DNA of 64,000 nucleotides, from NCBI GenBank assembly GCA_017940465.1, contig JAGAYN010000017.1:57503-121502 (forward strand), given 5' to 3'. The position numbers and the translations under genes were made by a program. The notes beneath the pieces are model-generated. The model was not told the DNA's origin, ran no database searches, and saw only the letters and a list, made by a program, of their open reading frames with translations. This stretch comes from Bacteroidales bacterium. Lineage in GTDB: Bacteria > Bacteroidota > Bacteroidia > Bacteroidales > P3. Position 1 is the stretch's first letter. Each line of letters begins with the position of its first letter. Positions 26,924-39,077 of the stretch are shown here, piece by piece.

Positions 26924-27687
26924 ACATCCCCATTCAAATAGACACCGTCAGCATCGCGCGGGCGACCAATGCGGCGCACTATGAGTATCTGCAAACCGTG
27001 ATGCGGCGCACGGACGAGATACGGCTCGAGAACGAGCTGTGGCGACGCGCCGTCGAGGAGTTCCGCGAGGCCTTCGAGAAGGAGGACAAGGCCTTCAAGC
27101 AGTACCGCGCCAGCGACCATACCTCCGCCCTCCAGAAGGCCGACGAGGAGCGCGACAAGCTCTACGCCTCGCTGCGCGACACCATCAAGGCCTACGCCAA
27201 GTTCCCCATCGCCGAGACCGCACAGCACGCCGAGCCGCTGCTGAAGGTCATCAAGAACTACAAAATCACCACCCGCGAGAACTACATGAAGGAGAGCGGC
27301 CTCATCGACAACATGCTGCAAGACCTCCTGCAGTACGAGCGCCAGTTGAACCGCCTCGGGCTGCTCATCGTGGCCAACCAGCTGAAGGCGAAGAACGACG
27401 AGGTGCGCCAGCTCATCGCCCAGCGCAACGAGGAGCGTATGGAGCAGGTGCTTGGCGAGCTGAAAGCCGCCCGCGCCGCGAGCGATGTGGCCTACGCCGC
27501 CGTGGTGATGTTCACCAACGCCTACGCGCTGCTCAACCCCGACCGCGAGGAGGCCGTCGTCCTCGTGAAGCGGATGCAGGAAGACCTCGAATACTTCCGC
27601 CGCTACGCGATGCCCGACCCGAATCGTTCGCGCAACACGAAACCCGACGGCGACGATGAGCCGCAGCCCGCCACGCCTGCCGAATAA
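26920..27687 (+). CDS. DUF6261-like helical protein
   Basis: Protein of 255 residues, almost entirely helical and coiled-coil ('ENELWRRAVEEFREAFEKED', 'LLQYERQLNRLGLLIVANQL'), with a polar Pro-rich tail. It looks like the Bacteroidales DUF6261 family, of unknown role. It is GC-rich, in contrast with the two AT-rich genes with which it overlaps (ATGA at 26920-26923), so the operon is compositionally mosaic. Immediately downstream lies a 42-nt tandem repeat. Confidence 0.6.
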   Translation: MNIPIQIDTVSIARATNAAHYEYLQTVMRRTDEIRLENELWRRAVEEFREAFEKEDKAFKQYRASDHTSALQKADEERDKLYASLRDTIKAYAKFPIAETAQHAEPLLKVIKNYKITTRENYMKESGLIDNMLQDLLQYERQLNRLGLLIVANQLKAKNDEVRQLIAQRNEERMEQVLGELKAARAASDVAYAAVVMFTNAYALLNPDREEAVVLVKRMQEDLEYFRRYAMPDPNRSRNTKPDGDDEPQPATPAE

Positions 27688-27732
27688 CCATGCAATCTTG
27701 CCCCGCATCATTGCGCGGATATGAAACAGAGT

Positions 27733-27905
27733 TGCAAAACGGCCTTGCGATGATGCGAGGCCGTTTTGCATTGGTGTAAATGCCTTTTGCAACGATGCGA
27801 GGCCATTTTGCAGCCGTGCAACGCCCCGTGCAATGATGCGAGACCATTTTACACGACTGCAAGAGGGTTTTGCGATGATGCGAGGCGAAATTGCACGGAA
27901 ACGGC
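27733..27905. repeat. Tandem 42-nt repeat, four degenerate copies, with a strong hairpin at the left end
   Basis: The anchor GATGCGAG recurs at 27752, 27794, 27835 and 27877 (spacing 42, 41, 42), each within 'TTGCNATGATGCGAGGCCNTTTTGCA'-like units, shown here only as short anchors. The first unit forms a 12-bp inverted repeat, TGCAAAACGGCC (27733-27744) with GGCCGTTTTGCA (27759-27770). Not a CRISPR: there are no unique spacers of constant length. The rest of the gap 27688-27978 has nothing recognisable. Confidence 0.7.
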
Positions 27906-27978
27906 AAATTTCCGCCGCACCGTGGGCAATAAAATCAACGGGGCGGCGTTTGTTTCAGTGATTAAATTTTAATGGTTT

Positions 27979-28980
27979 ATGAAAGCACCACTTTCAAATT
28001 CTTTTTTGAAGACGTTACTCGTCATAGTCTTGATTTCCTTTTTCGGATTGGACTCAATGGCGCAGTCGGAGTCCGACACGGATTCCGTTGTGATTGTGCG
28101 TTTGTTATACCTTCATCATCTTAAGGATAATATCGGTAATGTTTGGCAGGGATTCAATGGGAAACAGGCAGACCTGCCGCTGATATACTATGGGAATGAG
28201 TATTGCTATGTGATGAACCCTCAAATGAAATTTCTGACCAGCTTTGAAAGTTCACTTGTTTTCAAGAATGAGGGAGTAGCTATTTATAAAACCAAAAAGA
28301 TTGATGATACTCCATTTCACATGCACATGACCTACGAATTCGAAGAGGAAAAGCAGTTTGATTTCCGTTCGCCGTATATGCGATGCAGCAGCCTGGAGAC
28401 AACAGCCAAGACAATTCCTGACGTTACCACCGTAGATGTATGGGCAACGATGGTCCTTCATGAGTATTTTCATGCTTTTCAATTCTCTCATCCGGAGTAT
28501 GCTGATTATTATGAGAAGCATTGTGCTTTTTTCGATGCTCATACACTGCAATCACTTTATCTTAATCATAAATGGTATAGGAATAGTGTAAACAAGGAGA
28601 ATGAACTCCTACTAAAAGCCCTGAATACTTCGGATGTTAATCTTGCCCGAAAGTATCTTCGTTCGTTCTTAAAGACACGCAACAATCGCCGCAAAAAAGC
28701 ATACAGAAAGTTGCATTTAGACATCACGAAGGCAGAACAGACCTATGAAATGACCGAAGGGTCTGCACGCTATATCGAGGCAAAACTATACGAGAGTATT
28801 CCCGTGTATCAAGCAGATAGCAGTTGGCTCTATACGGTAGGCAAAAACTACTATTATGCCACAGGATATAATATGATTAGGGTGTTGGATAAGTTTGGCT
28901 GTCATTATCAGAAAGAGCTATTCACTCATATTCCTTTGGCAGAAGAAGAACTCAATGATATTGTCTATAATTTACGTTAG
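27979..28980 (+). CDS. Secreted HExxH metallopeptidase-like protein
   Basis: Protein of 333 residues. Signal peptide 'TLLVIVLISFFGLDSMAQ'. A zinc-binding HExxH motif is at 161-165 ('MVLHEYFHAFQF') and a downstream Glu in 'MTEGSARYIEAKLYES' (E260 or E267) is placed like the third ligand of gluzincins. The region between is helical and basic ('KTRNNRRKKAYRKL'). Family not named with confidence. AT-rich gene standing alone between the DUF6261 operon and the nifJ remnant, with a terminator after it. Confidence 0.6.
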   Translation: MKAPLSNSFLKTLLVIVLISFFGLDSMAQSESDTDSVVIVRLLYLHHLKDNIGNVWQGFNGKQADLPLIYYGNEYCYVMNPQMKFLTSFESSLVFKNEGVAIYKTKKIDDTPFHMHMTYEFEEEKQFDFRSPYMRCSSLETTAKTIPDVTTVDVWATMVLHEYFHAFQFSHPEYADYYEKHCAFFDAHTLQSLYLNHKWYRNSVNKENELLLKALNTSDVNLARKYLRSFLKTRNNRRKKAYRKLHLDITKAEQTYEMTEGSARYIEAKLYESIPVYQADSSWLYTVGKNYYYATGYNMIRVLDKFGCHYQKELFTHIPLAEEELNDIVYNLR

Positions 28981-29000
28981 TCTTTCAGGATAAACACCGC

Positions 29001-29042
29001 AAAAAAGAAAAGCGAGACCCGAGGGCCTCGCTTTTCTGCTTT
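29001..29042. terminator. Bidirectional terminator
   Basis: Perfect 11-bp inverted repeat AGAAAAGCGAG (29006-29016) / CTCGCTTTTCT (29027-29037). A run of six A on the left gives six T for leftward transcripts; T-rich sequence follows on the right. It ends both the HExxH gene and the leftward nifJ 3' remnant, and is probably the original nifJ terminator. Confidence 0.75.
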
Positions 29043-29061
29043 TTGGTGTGTCGCTTTCGGA

Positions 29062-30492
29062 TTACATTTCCGAAAGCTTTTTGTAGCCCTCGTAGCGCAG
29101 CTTGGCGTTGCGCTCGGTGGCGACGAAGAGTTCCTCGGCCTCTTGGGGGAAGGTCTTCATCAGCGAGTTGTAGCGGACCTCGCCCATAATGAAGTCGCGG
29201 AACTTGCTCCAGTCGGGTTCCTTCGAGTCGAGGTGGAAGCCATTCTGACCGGCGTCCTCTTCGGCGGGGTTGAAGTGCCAGAGGTGCCAGTAGCCGCACT
29301 CGACGGCCAGCTTCTCCTCGTTCTGCGTGCGGCCCATGCCGATTTTGATGCCGTGGTTGATGCAGGGCGCGTAGCAGATGATGAGCGACGGGCCGTGGTA
29401 GGCCTCGGCCTCCTTGATGACCTTGAAGTACTGCGCCTGGCTGGCTCCCATGGCGACCTGCGCCACATAGACGTAGCCGTAGCTCTTGGCAATCATACCG
29501 AGGTCTTTCTTGCGTATCTTCTTGCCGCTGGTGGCGAATTTGGCGACAGCACCTGCGGGGGTAGCCTTGGAACTCTGTCCGCCGGTGTTGGAGTACACCT
29601 CGGTATCGACAACGACGACGTTCACATCCTCGCCGCTGGCCAGCACGTGGTCCAGACCGCCGAATCCGATGTCGTAGCCCCAGCCGTCGCCGCCGAAGAT
29701 CCACTGGCTGCGCTTGGCCAGGTGGTCCTTGTTGGCGAGCAGCTCGCTTTCGAGCTCACAGCCGTGGCACGGGCAGATGGGGCTGCCGGCGGCCTTGGCT
29801 GCCTTGGCCTCCTCAAGTTTCTGGGCTGCCACCTCGGCGCCGTAGAGTTCTTTGCCCTTGCCCTGCCAGAACTCAATGGCTCCATCGATGGGCAGGATGG
29901 CTTTCTCCAGGGCGGCAATGAACTCGTCGGTAGCCTTGCGGTTGGCGAGGGTGTCGTCGAAGGTGTCGAGCCACTTCTGGGTAGCCTCGCGCATCCAGTC
30001 ATAGACGGTGGTGTTCACCAGTTCCTCGGCCTTGCGCTTCAGGCTCTCGCGCATCTGGCGTGTGGCGGTGGCCATGCCGAGGCCGAATTCGGCGTTGTCC
30101 TCGAAGAGCGAGTTGGCCCAGGCGGGGCCGCGGCCGCTGCGGTAGTTGCGGCAGTAGGGCGTGGCGGGGGCCGAGCCGCCGTAGATGCTGGAGCATCCCG
30201 TTGCGTTGGCCACCATCATCTGCTCGCCGAAGAGCTGGGTGATGCACTTGAGGTAGGGCGTCTCGCCGCAGCCGGCGCAGGCGCCGCTGAACTCGAACAG
30301 CGGCTGTGCGAACTGGCTGTTCTTCACGCTGGCGGTCTTGTCGATGAGGTTGTCCTTGTAGGTGACGCGCTTCTGGGCGTAGTCCCAGTTGGCGGCCTCG
30401 CCGAGCTGGCTCTCGAAGGGTTTCATCACGAGGGCCTTCTCCTTGGCGGGGAACAAAAGGCGGTCTTTAGGTTTTGCTCCCCTTTTACTCAT
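29062..30492 (-). pseudogene. 3' remnant of pyruvate:ferredoxin oxidoreductase (nifJ)
   Basis: Open frame whose last 463 codons align without gaps to the end of the intact nifJ (29062-30451 versus 35353-36742, both 1390 nt). It keeps the thiamine-diphosphate domain ('GACAGCGETPYLK', 'GDGWGYDIGFGGLDHV', 'DTEVYSNTGGQSSK') but lacks the pyruvate-binding, CoA and 2[4Fe-4S] domains. Homology stops abruptly at 30451 inside 'CPAKEKAL'; upstream the frame runs into the unrelated 'MSKRGAKPKDRLLF'. A stretch of about 38 residues (around 29775-29890) differs strongly from the intact copy, so this is a different allele, not a fresh duplicate. It could still be translated as a beta-subunit-like fragment. 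The spacer 30493-30565 shows nothing. Confidence 0.85.
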
Positions 30493-30565
30493 CTTTTGAT
30501 GAAATACTGCGGTGTTCCTATGTACTAACGTCGATGTGATCATGTTCTTTCGGTGATGTCGGCTA

Positions 30566-32218
30566 TTACATTGCCATTATCTTATCCAATTTTGTATCTG
30601 TAAAAGTTTCCCATATCGCCAGGCGGATGGGTTTGTAGTCTGGGAATAGTTGCTTGACAAATTCAATCTCGAACACCAGTCGCAGGTCGTTTGGGTCAGC
30701 CTCTGGGTGTACTTCGTGTTTTGAACCCACACGTGCAACTTTGATGTAGTAGAGGTCACGGATGCCCTTGCTCTTGCGGTAGGGCATAAAATAATAGAGG
30801 TGGTTGAGTTCGACGGTCGATGGAAATTTCTTGCCTGTGTAATAGATATTTATTGAACCGTCAAGTAATAATTCTATTGTATCGTTCTTTACCAACGAAA
30901 CAAGCAGGTTTTTCGACGCATCGAGGCCATCGGCATTTATCGTATCCTTGTTCTCGATAATCTCTTCAGGGAACTCTTTGGCTATCTCCAAGAAATTGAC
31001 TGGCTCGATGCTGCTCTGTACGGAGTATTTTTTCAGTGTCGCCTTGTCACCAAACATATACTTGGCAAATATCTTCACCGTTTCTACATTCACCGAATTG
31101 CCGAACTGCTTGTATGCCTGTGCTTCTATCACATCAGGCTGGAACGTGTCAGGGAAACTTTGCAATCGCGCACACTCACGGAGCGTAAGGAAACGCTTGC
31201 GGCTTCCAACAATACTTGTCTGTGTGATGGCCACCAATGCAGGAAAATAGGTACCGGGTTTCACACGGATGCCCGACGGACGGAACTGCAATATATTATC
31301 CCACAAACTAGGCTTCTTGCATTGTCCCGCTTGCCATTCCAATTTTGCCTTTGCACCAAAGAACAACGGATGCTTCTTCGCACGGGGCAACCATTCATCG
31401 AGGAATGCTTTGTTCTCAAGATAAAGTTGATTGTTTTTGAGGATAAAATTGATTTTCCATTTTGGATAGTCTGTCATATCCTCTGTTGGGTCAAGAGGTT
31501 TCAGATATTCGCTCCAGACAGGAAAACCAGGCAATTTGTTGCCTTTAATATTCTGCACAAACTCATCCCACAGATTAAGCAACTCTATCTTGTCTTTAGT
31601 AAGATGGTAGCGGTCAATATCAGCAATATCGTTATCATCTTGCATAATGTCGTCAATGCGGCATTTGGGCAGTTTTTCTGTATCAAAAAGGAATTCGGGC
31701 AGTTCTCCAATGTCCTTGCGGATACACATAATGTAGACTCGCTCACGGTGCTGAGGGATACCAATGTAATGCGGACTGAAAATGACAGGCTCACACAGCA
31801 CATTGTAGCCAATAGTAACAAGATGTTGGTGTATCACGTGCCAAGTGTTACCCTCGTCATGAGATGCGAGATTACGCACATTCTCCAACAAGGCGTATTT
31901 GGGGCGTGTCTGCTGCATGATACGCTCCACATCAAAAAAGAGCGTCCCTTTGGTTTCATCTTGAAAGCCTAATCGTTTGCCCGCCTTTGAAAATGCTTGA
32001 CACGGGAAACCAGCACACAAAACATCATACTCTGGGATTTTGTTTGCATCAACTTTGGTAATATCTCGGTCAGGACGTAATCCGTAGTTTGCTTCATATG
32101 TCTTTCGGCAGTCTTCGTCAATATCACAAGCATATACGCATTGTCCTCCAAGTTGCGACATGGCCTGATGGAAACCACCAATGCCACAGAAAAGGTCTAT
32201 GAACTTGAACTTCTTCAT
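30566..32218 (-). CDS. DNA cytosine-5 methyltransferase of a type II-like RM system
   Basis: Protein of 550 residues. C5-MTase motifs are in order: I 'FIDLFCGIGGFHQAM' (6-20), IV 'AGFPCQAFSKAGKRLGF' with catalytic Cys73, VI 'ENVRNL' (112-117), VIII 'IPQHRERVY' (about 154-162), IX 'RECARLQSFPDTF' and X 'YKQFGNSVNV'. After motif X a further about 170 residues form an extra domain ('YYFMPYRKSKGIRDLYYIKV') not needed for methylation, perhaps for DNA binding or coupling. Starts directly after the stop of the candidate endonuclease gene (32219), so the operon reads ATPase, endonuclease, methyltransferase leftward. Much AT-richer than the flanking nifJ copies. Confidence 0.93.
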   Translation of the reverse strand: MKKFKFIDLFCGIGGFHQAMSQLGGQCVYACDIDEDCRKTYEANYGLRPDRDITKVDANKIPEYDVLCAGFPCQAFSKAGKRLGFQDETKGTLFFDVERIMQQTRPKYALLENVRNLASHDEGNTWHVIHQHLVTIGYNVLCEPVIFSPHYIGIPQHRERVYIMCIRKDIGELPEFLFDTEKLPKCRIDDIMQDDNDIADIDRYHLTKDKIELLNLWDEFVQNIKGNKLPGFPVWSEYLKPLDPTEDMTDYPKWKINFILKNNQLYLENKAFLDEWLPRAKKHPLFFGAKAKLEWQAGQCKKPSLWDNILQFRPSGIRVKPGTYFPALVAITQTSIVGSRKRFLTLRECARLQSFPDTFQPDVIEAQAYKQFGNSVNVETVKIFAKYMFGDKATLKKYSVQSSIEPVNFLEIAKEFPEEIIENKDTINADGLDASKNLLVSLVKNDTIELLLDGSINIYYTGKKFPSTVELNHLYYFMPYRKSKGIRDLYYIKVARVGSKHEVHPEADPNDLRLVFEIEFVKQLFPDYKPIRLAIWETFTDTKLDKIMAM

Positions 32219-33424
32219 TTAGCGTTGGTAGTTATAGCGGAACACAACAAAGCGGTCAATATCTTTCTTCTTTATCATGAATTTGGGATTACGGGCCGAA
32301 CCATCTGGCTGGTGTCCTTGGTTAAATTCAGATAGAGCCTCACGGAAATTGATGCGGTTTAGTTCCAGAATAGTCATCTTCATAAACTTGACACCTGTTT
32401 TAAGACGTTTGGCATAAGACAACTCGTCTTTCTTCATGTATCTGTTGTAAGCACGAACCTCTTTATAGTCGGTTGCTTCAGAGTCTTTCTTGGTTTCATG
32501 CTCATATATGACATACCAAAACTTTCCAAACATATTGATGCACTCAATAAATGCCGTTTGGTCGTTGCCGGGTGCCTCTGTTGCAGTGATGTCGCTTGCC
32601 TTCAAGTCACCATAGAACTGCGCTTTCTTAAACCAAATATCAAAATCAAAAGCACCAGCCTGTTTCCCCTTGTTTGATTGGCCTGTGTAAATGATGTGGG
32701 GCGATGTGCTGTTGTCTATGGTGAACCGATTAAACTTATATTCAAGATACCAGCCTGGCCATTCGGTTTGCCTCCATTCAGGCCAATTAGCCTTTTCCAT
32801 TTCTTTGATTGTAGGTAAAACTTTAAGCCATTGGCCAAACGTGAAGCCCTGATTAAACTGCTCAAACAAAGAAAACAATATGCTTTGGCCTATTTCCTTA
32901 CCACAAAGGTAACTTGCAAACTTATTGCCCCGAATGGCGTAGATATGATTGCCATACATATCCTCCTTATGGAAAACGCCATTGGTTAGGGCTTGGAACA
33001 AATCATTGATGTATATGTGAGCCGAAGAGTTATGGACTATCTTTTTGAGATAGGTGTCTTTGAGGAAGTCCACAAATACGATTACTCCTTTGTAATGGTA
33101 TACTCCAATAAAACGCACATCGTATGGCAGTTTGTTTTTCTTTATGTCTTTACAAAACTCCTTGTACCAATGTGGCAACTGGACTCGCTTTTTGAACGTT
33201 GGATGGGGATTGCCCAAATAAGATACAGCACGATGTAAAAGGATATATTTATTTTGATTATTAGTGTATATGAATACTCGATGTCCTAAAATATCTTGTA
33301 CCGCGCAATGCTCCTCTCCCAAGAAACGCATCAGGGCTTCTTGTTGCTGTTTTGGAGTTAATACTTGGTCTTGGGCTATTTCAAGACTAAGGTCTGGCCT
33401 TATTTGTTCACTATTCTGATTCAT
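32219..33424 (-). CDS. Candidate type II restriction endonuclease
   Basis: Protein of 401 residues, not assigned to a named family. A possible PD-(D/E)XK core lies in 'AFDFDIWFKKAQFYGDLKAS' (Asp, then D-L-K after about ten residues), preceded by 'WYLEYKFNRF', and followed by aromatic strands ('FWYVIYEHETKK'). Position is the main argument: its stop abuts the methyltransferase start, and the GHKL gene lies 1 nt upstream of its start. The expected role is cleavage at the site the methyltransferase protects. Confidence 0.6.
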   Translation of the reverse strand: MNQNSEQIRPDLSLEIAQDQVLTPKQQQEALMRFLGEEHCAVQDILGHRVFIYTNNQNKYILLHRAVSYLGNPHPTFKKRVQLPHWYKEFCKDIKKNKLPYDVRFIGVYHYKGVIVFVDFLKDTYLKKIVHNSSAHIYINDLFQALTNGVFHKEDMYGNHIYAIRGNKFASYLCGKEIGQSILFSLFEQFNQGFTFGQWLKVLPTIKEMEKANWPEWRQTEWPGWYLEYKFNRFTIDNSTSPHIIYTGQSNKGKQAGAFDFDIWFKKAQFYGDLKASDITATEAPGNDQTAFIECINMFGKFWYVIYEHETKKDSEATDYKEVRAYNRYMKKDELSYAKRLKTGVKFMKMTILELNRINFREALSEFNQGHQPDGSARNPKFMIKKKDIDRFVVFRYNYQR

Positions 33425-33425
33425 G

Positions 33426-35288
33426 CTACGACTGTTGTTGCTGTTTGAAATGACTTTGAAGAACTTTCAAAAACGCCTCGTTTCTAGAATTAGCATCTTC
33501 AACGAGAGCCTTGAAATCCATTATATACGCATTCTGTATTACACTTTTCGTTTGGGTTTTATCAAGGAATATTGGTTCGGATCTAAAATATACGTTCCCA
33601 CTAGAGAACAAGGGTCTGAAATGACTATCTACCAAGTGAGTTTCATAATCATCATTAAACTCTACAATGCCATAAAACCACATTCTTTGTATTTTGTCAT
33701 CATAATATTCGGCAAGTCTCCTTGTACGTGTGTTTAACTGAAACTCAACAATGGAGTTTTCCTCCGCACTTATTCCAAGGCGTTTTAGTTCAACGACTAC
33801 AACATCAATTTTCTCTGTGCTTGTTTCGGGATTAGAGGAGAAAAAAAGTGTTATATCAGGTCTATCTCTATCAATCGTAGAATTATCTTCTCCGGTAATG
33901 CAATTAATCACTTTGGTCATTTCTGCCTCACTCAATAACTCCTGATAACTCATAAATTTGTCATCAATTACCCAAACATTATTTTGGTAAATGTCTTGAA
34001 TAAATGTGTTCTTTTTTAAATCAGAGTAGCGAGGTACCAATAAATTGTGAAGTTCAGACTCTTTATTTTTTCCATCAAGGCTACGCATTCGATTAATGAT
34101 GTATTGTCTAAACAGCACATATTCTGTCAATGAACGAGCGGACAAATCTAGCGTTTTATTGAATTGTTCATCTGTAAGAGTATCTGCACACAATATTTCT
34201 TTTTGAGCTTTAAAGAATTGTTCTTGTGCTTTTTTTAGAATATCATTCTGTGAGATATATCCAATGCTACCTGTTTCAAATAAACCCTGTAAATGAGGGT
34301 ATCTTTTATTCAATTGGGATATTCTTTCCTGATTTATTTCTACAATTTTTGGAACTTTCTCGTTTACAACATCCGCTATGGCCGTTCTGAATGTATTTTT
34401 TAAAGAGTTAATATCTATACTTTCTTCCAAAATATTTTGTCTTGAACCGTCCATCATATCTCCAACTATTGACTCCGACACCAGCAAGAAAACCATATCA
34501 TAACCTGTAGGCATTTCTTCTGTTATCACATCTAGTTTGACGGTTCTATCATCAACAGAGATTCCTGTAACTACTCGACTATCACGATTATCAACCTCAT
34601 TGATATAGTAGTACATTTTCAATTTAGAAAATGCGTTAACAGGATAATCAATGGATTTTTCTAGGAAATTTGGTATTTCTGTTGTGGTTATTGTTTCAGT
34701 ATGAGTAACACCAGATACTATAGTTGAGATATTAACAGTAATATCCTTGTTGTTTATCTTTGATTCTTTATAAAAGCGAGGATAAAAATATTCAAGAATG
34801 GCTTTTTTCAAATATGATGGATTAATATAGTCTGTCTTATGAATTTTTTCCCCGGAAAACCCACTCATTTTAAGTATAGTTCCATCATTGATGTTTTGAA
34901 CAGGTACTACTTTGCCATCATCTTTTCCATTGAATGATTCAGAAAAAGTAAAAGTCCTTTTTTTTGATTGGTCAAAGATACTTTCGACTTGTATTGTATC
35001 AAAATAACATAGGTATACTAATCTCCCTAACCCCTTGTGAGTGCTTTCTTCAACATTAAATAATTTACAAAATTTATCATATCGTATATCATCAAAGCCA
35101 ACGCCATTGTCTTTTATCTGGAGAGATAAATTTTCAATTGATTTCCCCTTTTTTGCTTCATACGAAATAATGATATTTATTTCTGTTGCATTCGCATCTA
35201 ATGCGTTTGCGATAGCCTCAAAGTAAACCATCTCAAAAGAAGATTTTGAGAAGAACATTTTGACGGCTTTTTTAACATCTACTTCCAT
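33426..35288 (-). CDS. GHKL (MORC/Hsp90-like) ATPase with C-terminal PD-(D/E)XK-like motif, RM-associated
   Basis: Protein of 620 residues from the ATG at 35288. An in-frame ATG at 35330 lies inside a perfect 14-bp hairpin and is disfavoured. The N-terminal Bergerat fold has N box 'YFEAIANALDANATEI', G1 'IKDNGVGFDDI' and G2 'STHKGLGRLVYLCYF'. In the last quarter 'RPDITLFFSSNPE' is followed by 'IDVVVVELKRLGI', a PD...ExK arrangement typical of restriction nucleases. GHKL ATPases linked to RM genes are known relatives of eukaryotic MORC proteins. It may supply ATP-gated DNA loading for the restriction step. Confidence 0.75.
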   Translation of the reverse strand: MEVDVKKAVKMFFSKSSFEMVYFEAIANALDANATEINIIISYEAKKGKSIENLSLQIKDNGVGFDDIRYDKFCKLFNVEESTHKGLGRLVYLCYFDTIQVESIFDQSKKRTFTFSESFNGKDDGKVVPVQNINDGTILKMSGFSGEKIHKTDYINPSYLKKAILEYFYPRFYKESKINNKDITVNISTIVSGVTHTETITTTEIPNFLEKSIDYPVNAFSKLKMYYYINEVDNRDSRVVTGISVDDRTVKLDVITEEMPTGYDMVFLLVSESIVGDMMDGSRQNILEESIDINSLKNTFRTAIADVVNEKVPKIVEINQERISQLNKRYPHLQGLFETGSIGYISQNDILKKAQEQFFKAQKEILCADTLTDEQFNKTLDLSARSLTEYVLFRQYIINRMRSLDGKNKESELHNLLVPRYSDLKKNTFIQDIYQNNVWVIDDKFMSYQELLSEAEMTKVINCITGEDNSTIDRDRPDITLFFSSNPETSTEKIDVVVVELKRLGISAEENSIVEFQLNTRTRRLAEYYDDKIQRMWFYGIVEFNDDYETHLVDSHFRPLFSSGNVYFRSEPIFLDKTQTKSVIQNAYIMDFKALVEDANSRNEAFLKVLQSHFKQQQQS

Positions 35289-35303
35289 ATCAATAACATT
35301 TTG

Positions 35304-35335
35304 AAGTTGTGGAGGCCTCTCGGCCTCCACAACTT
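35304..35335 (-). terminator. Perfect hairpin between nifJ and the RM operon
   Basis: Inverted repeat of 14 bp, AAGTTGTGGAGGCC (35304-35317) with GGCCTCCACAACTT (35322-35335), loop TCTC. It lies 17 nt past the nifJ stop and just upstream of the ATPase start. Followed leftward by only a weak T/A stretch, so read-through into the RM operon is possible. Confidence 0.55.
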
Positions 35336-35352
35336 GGGTTAGAGCGGATGGT

Positions 35353-39033
<3,681 letters not shown>

Positions 39034-39043
39034 AATTGCTTAA

Positions 39044-39063
39044 ACGTTTAAGGATTAATTATT
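39044..39063. repeat. Shared nifJ leader, 20 bp identical to 41923-41942
   Basis: ACGTTTAAGGATTAATTATT (plus strand) precedes both the intact nifJ and the nifJ 5' remnant at the same distance from the start codon. Outside it the upstream sequences diverge completely, so it marks one boundary of the duplicated segment. Confidence 0.8.
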
Positions 39064-39077
39064 TGGGTAAATTGTTT

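Noticed and set aside
27733-27905. CRISPR array
   Set aside because: Units are contiguous degenerate 42-nt tandem copies without unique spacers, and no cas gene is near.
29062-30492. Functional second PFOR
   Set aside because: It lacks the pyruvate-binding and ferredoxin-like domains; at most a beta-like fragment could be made.
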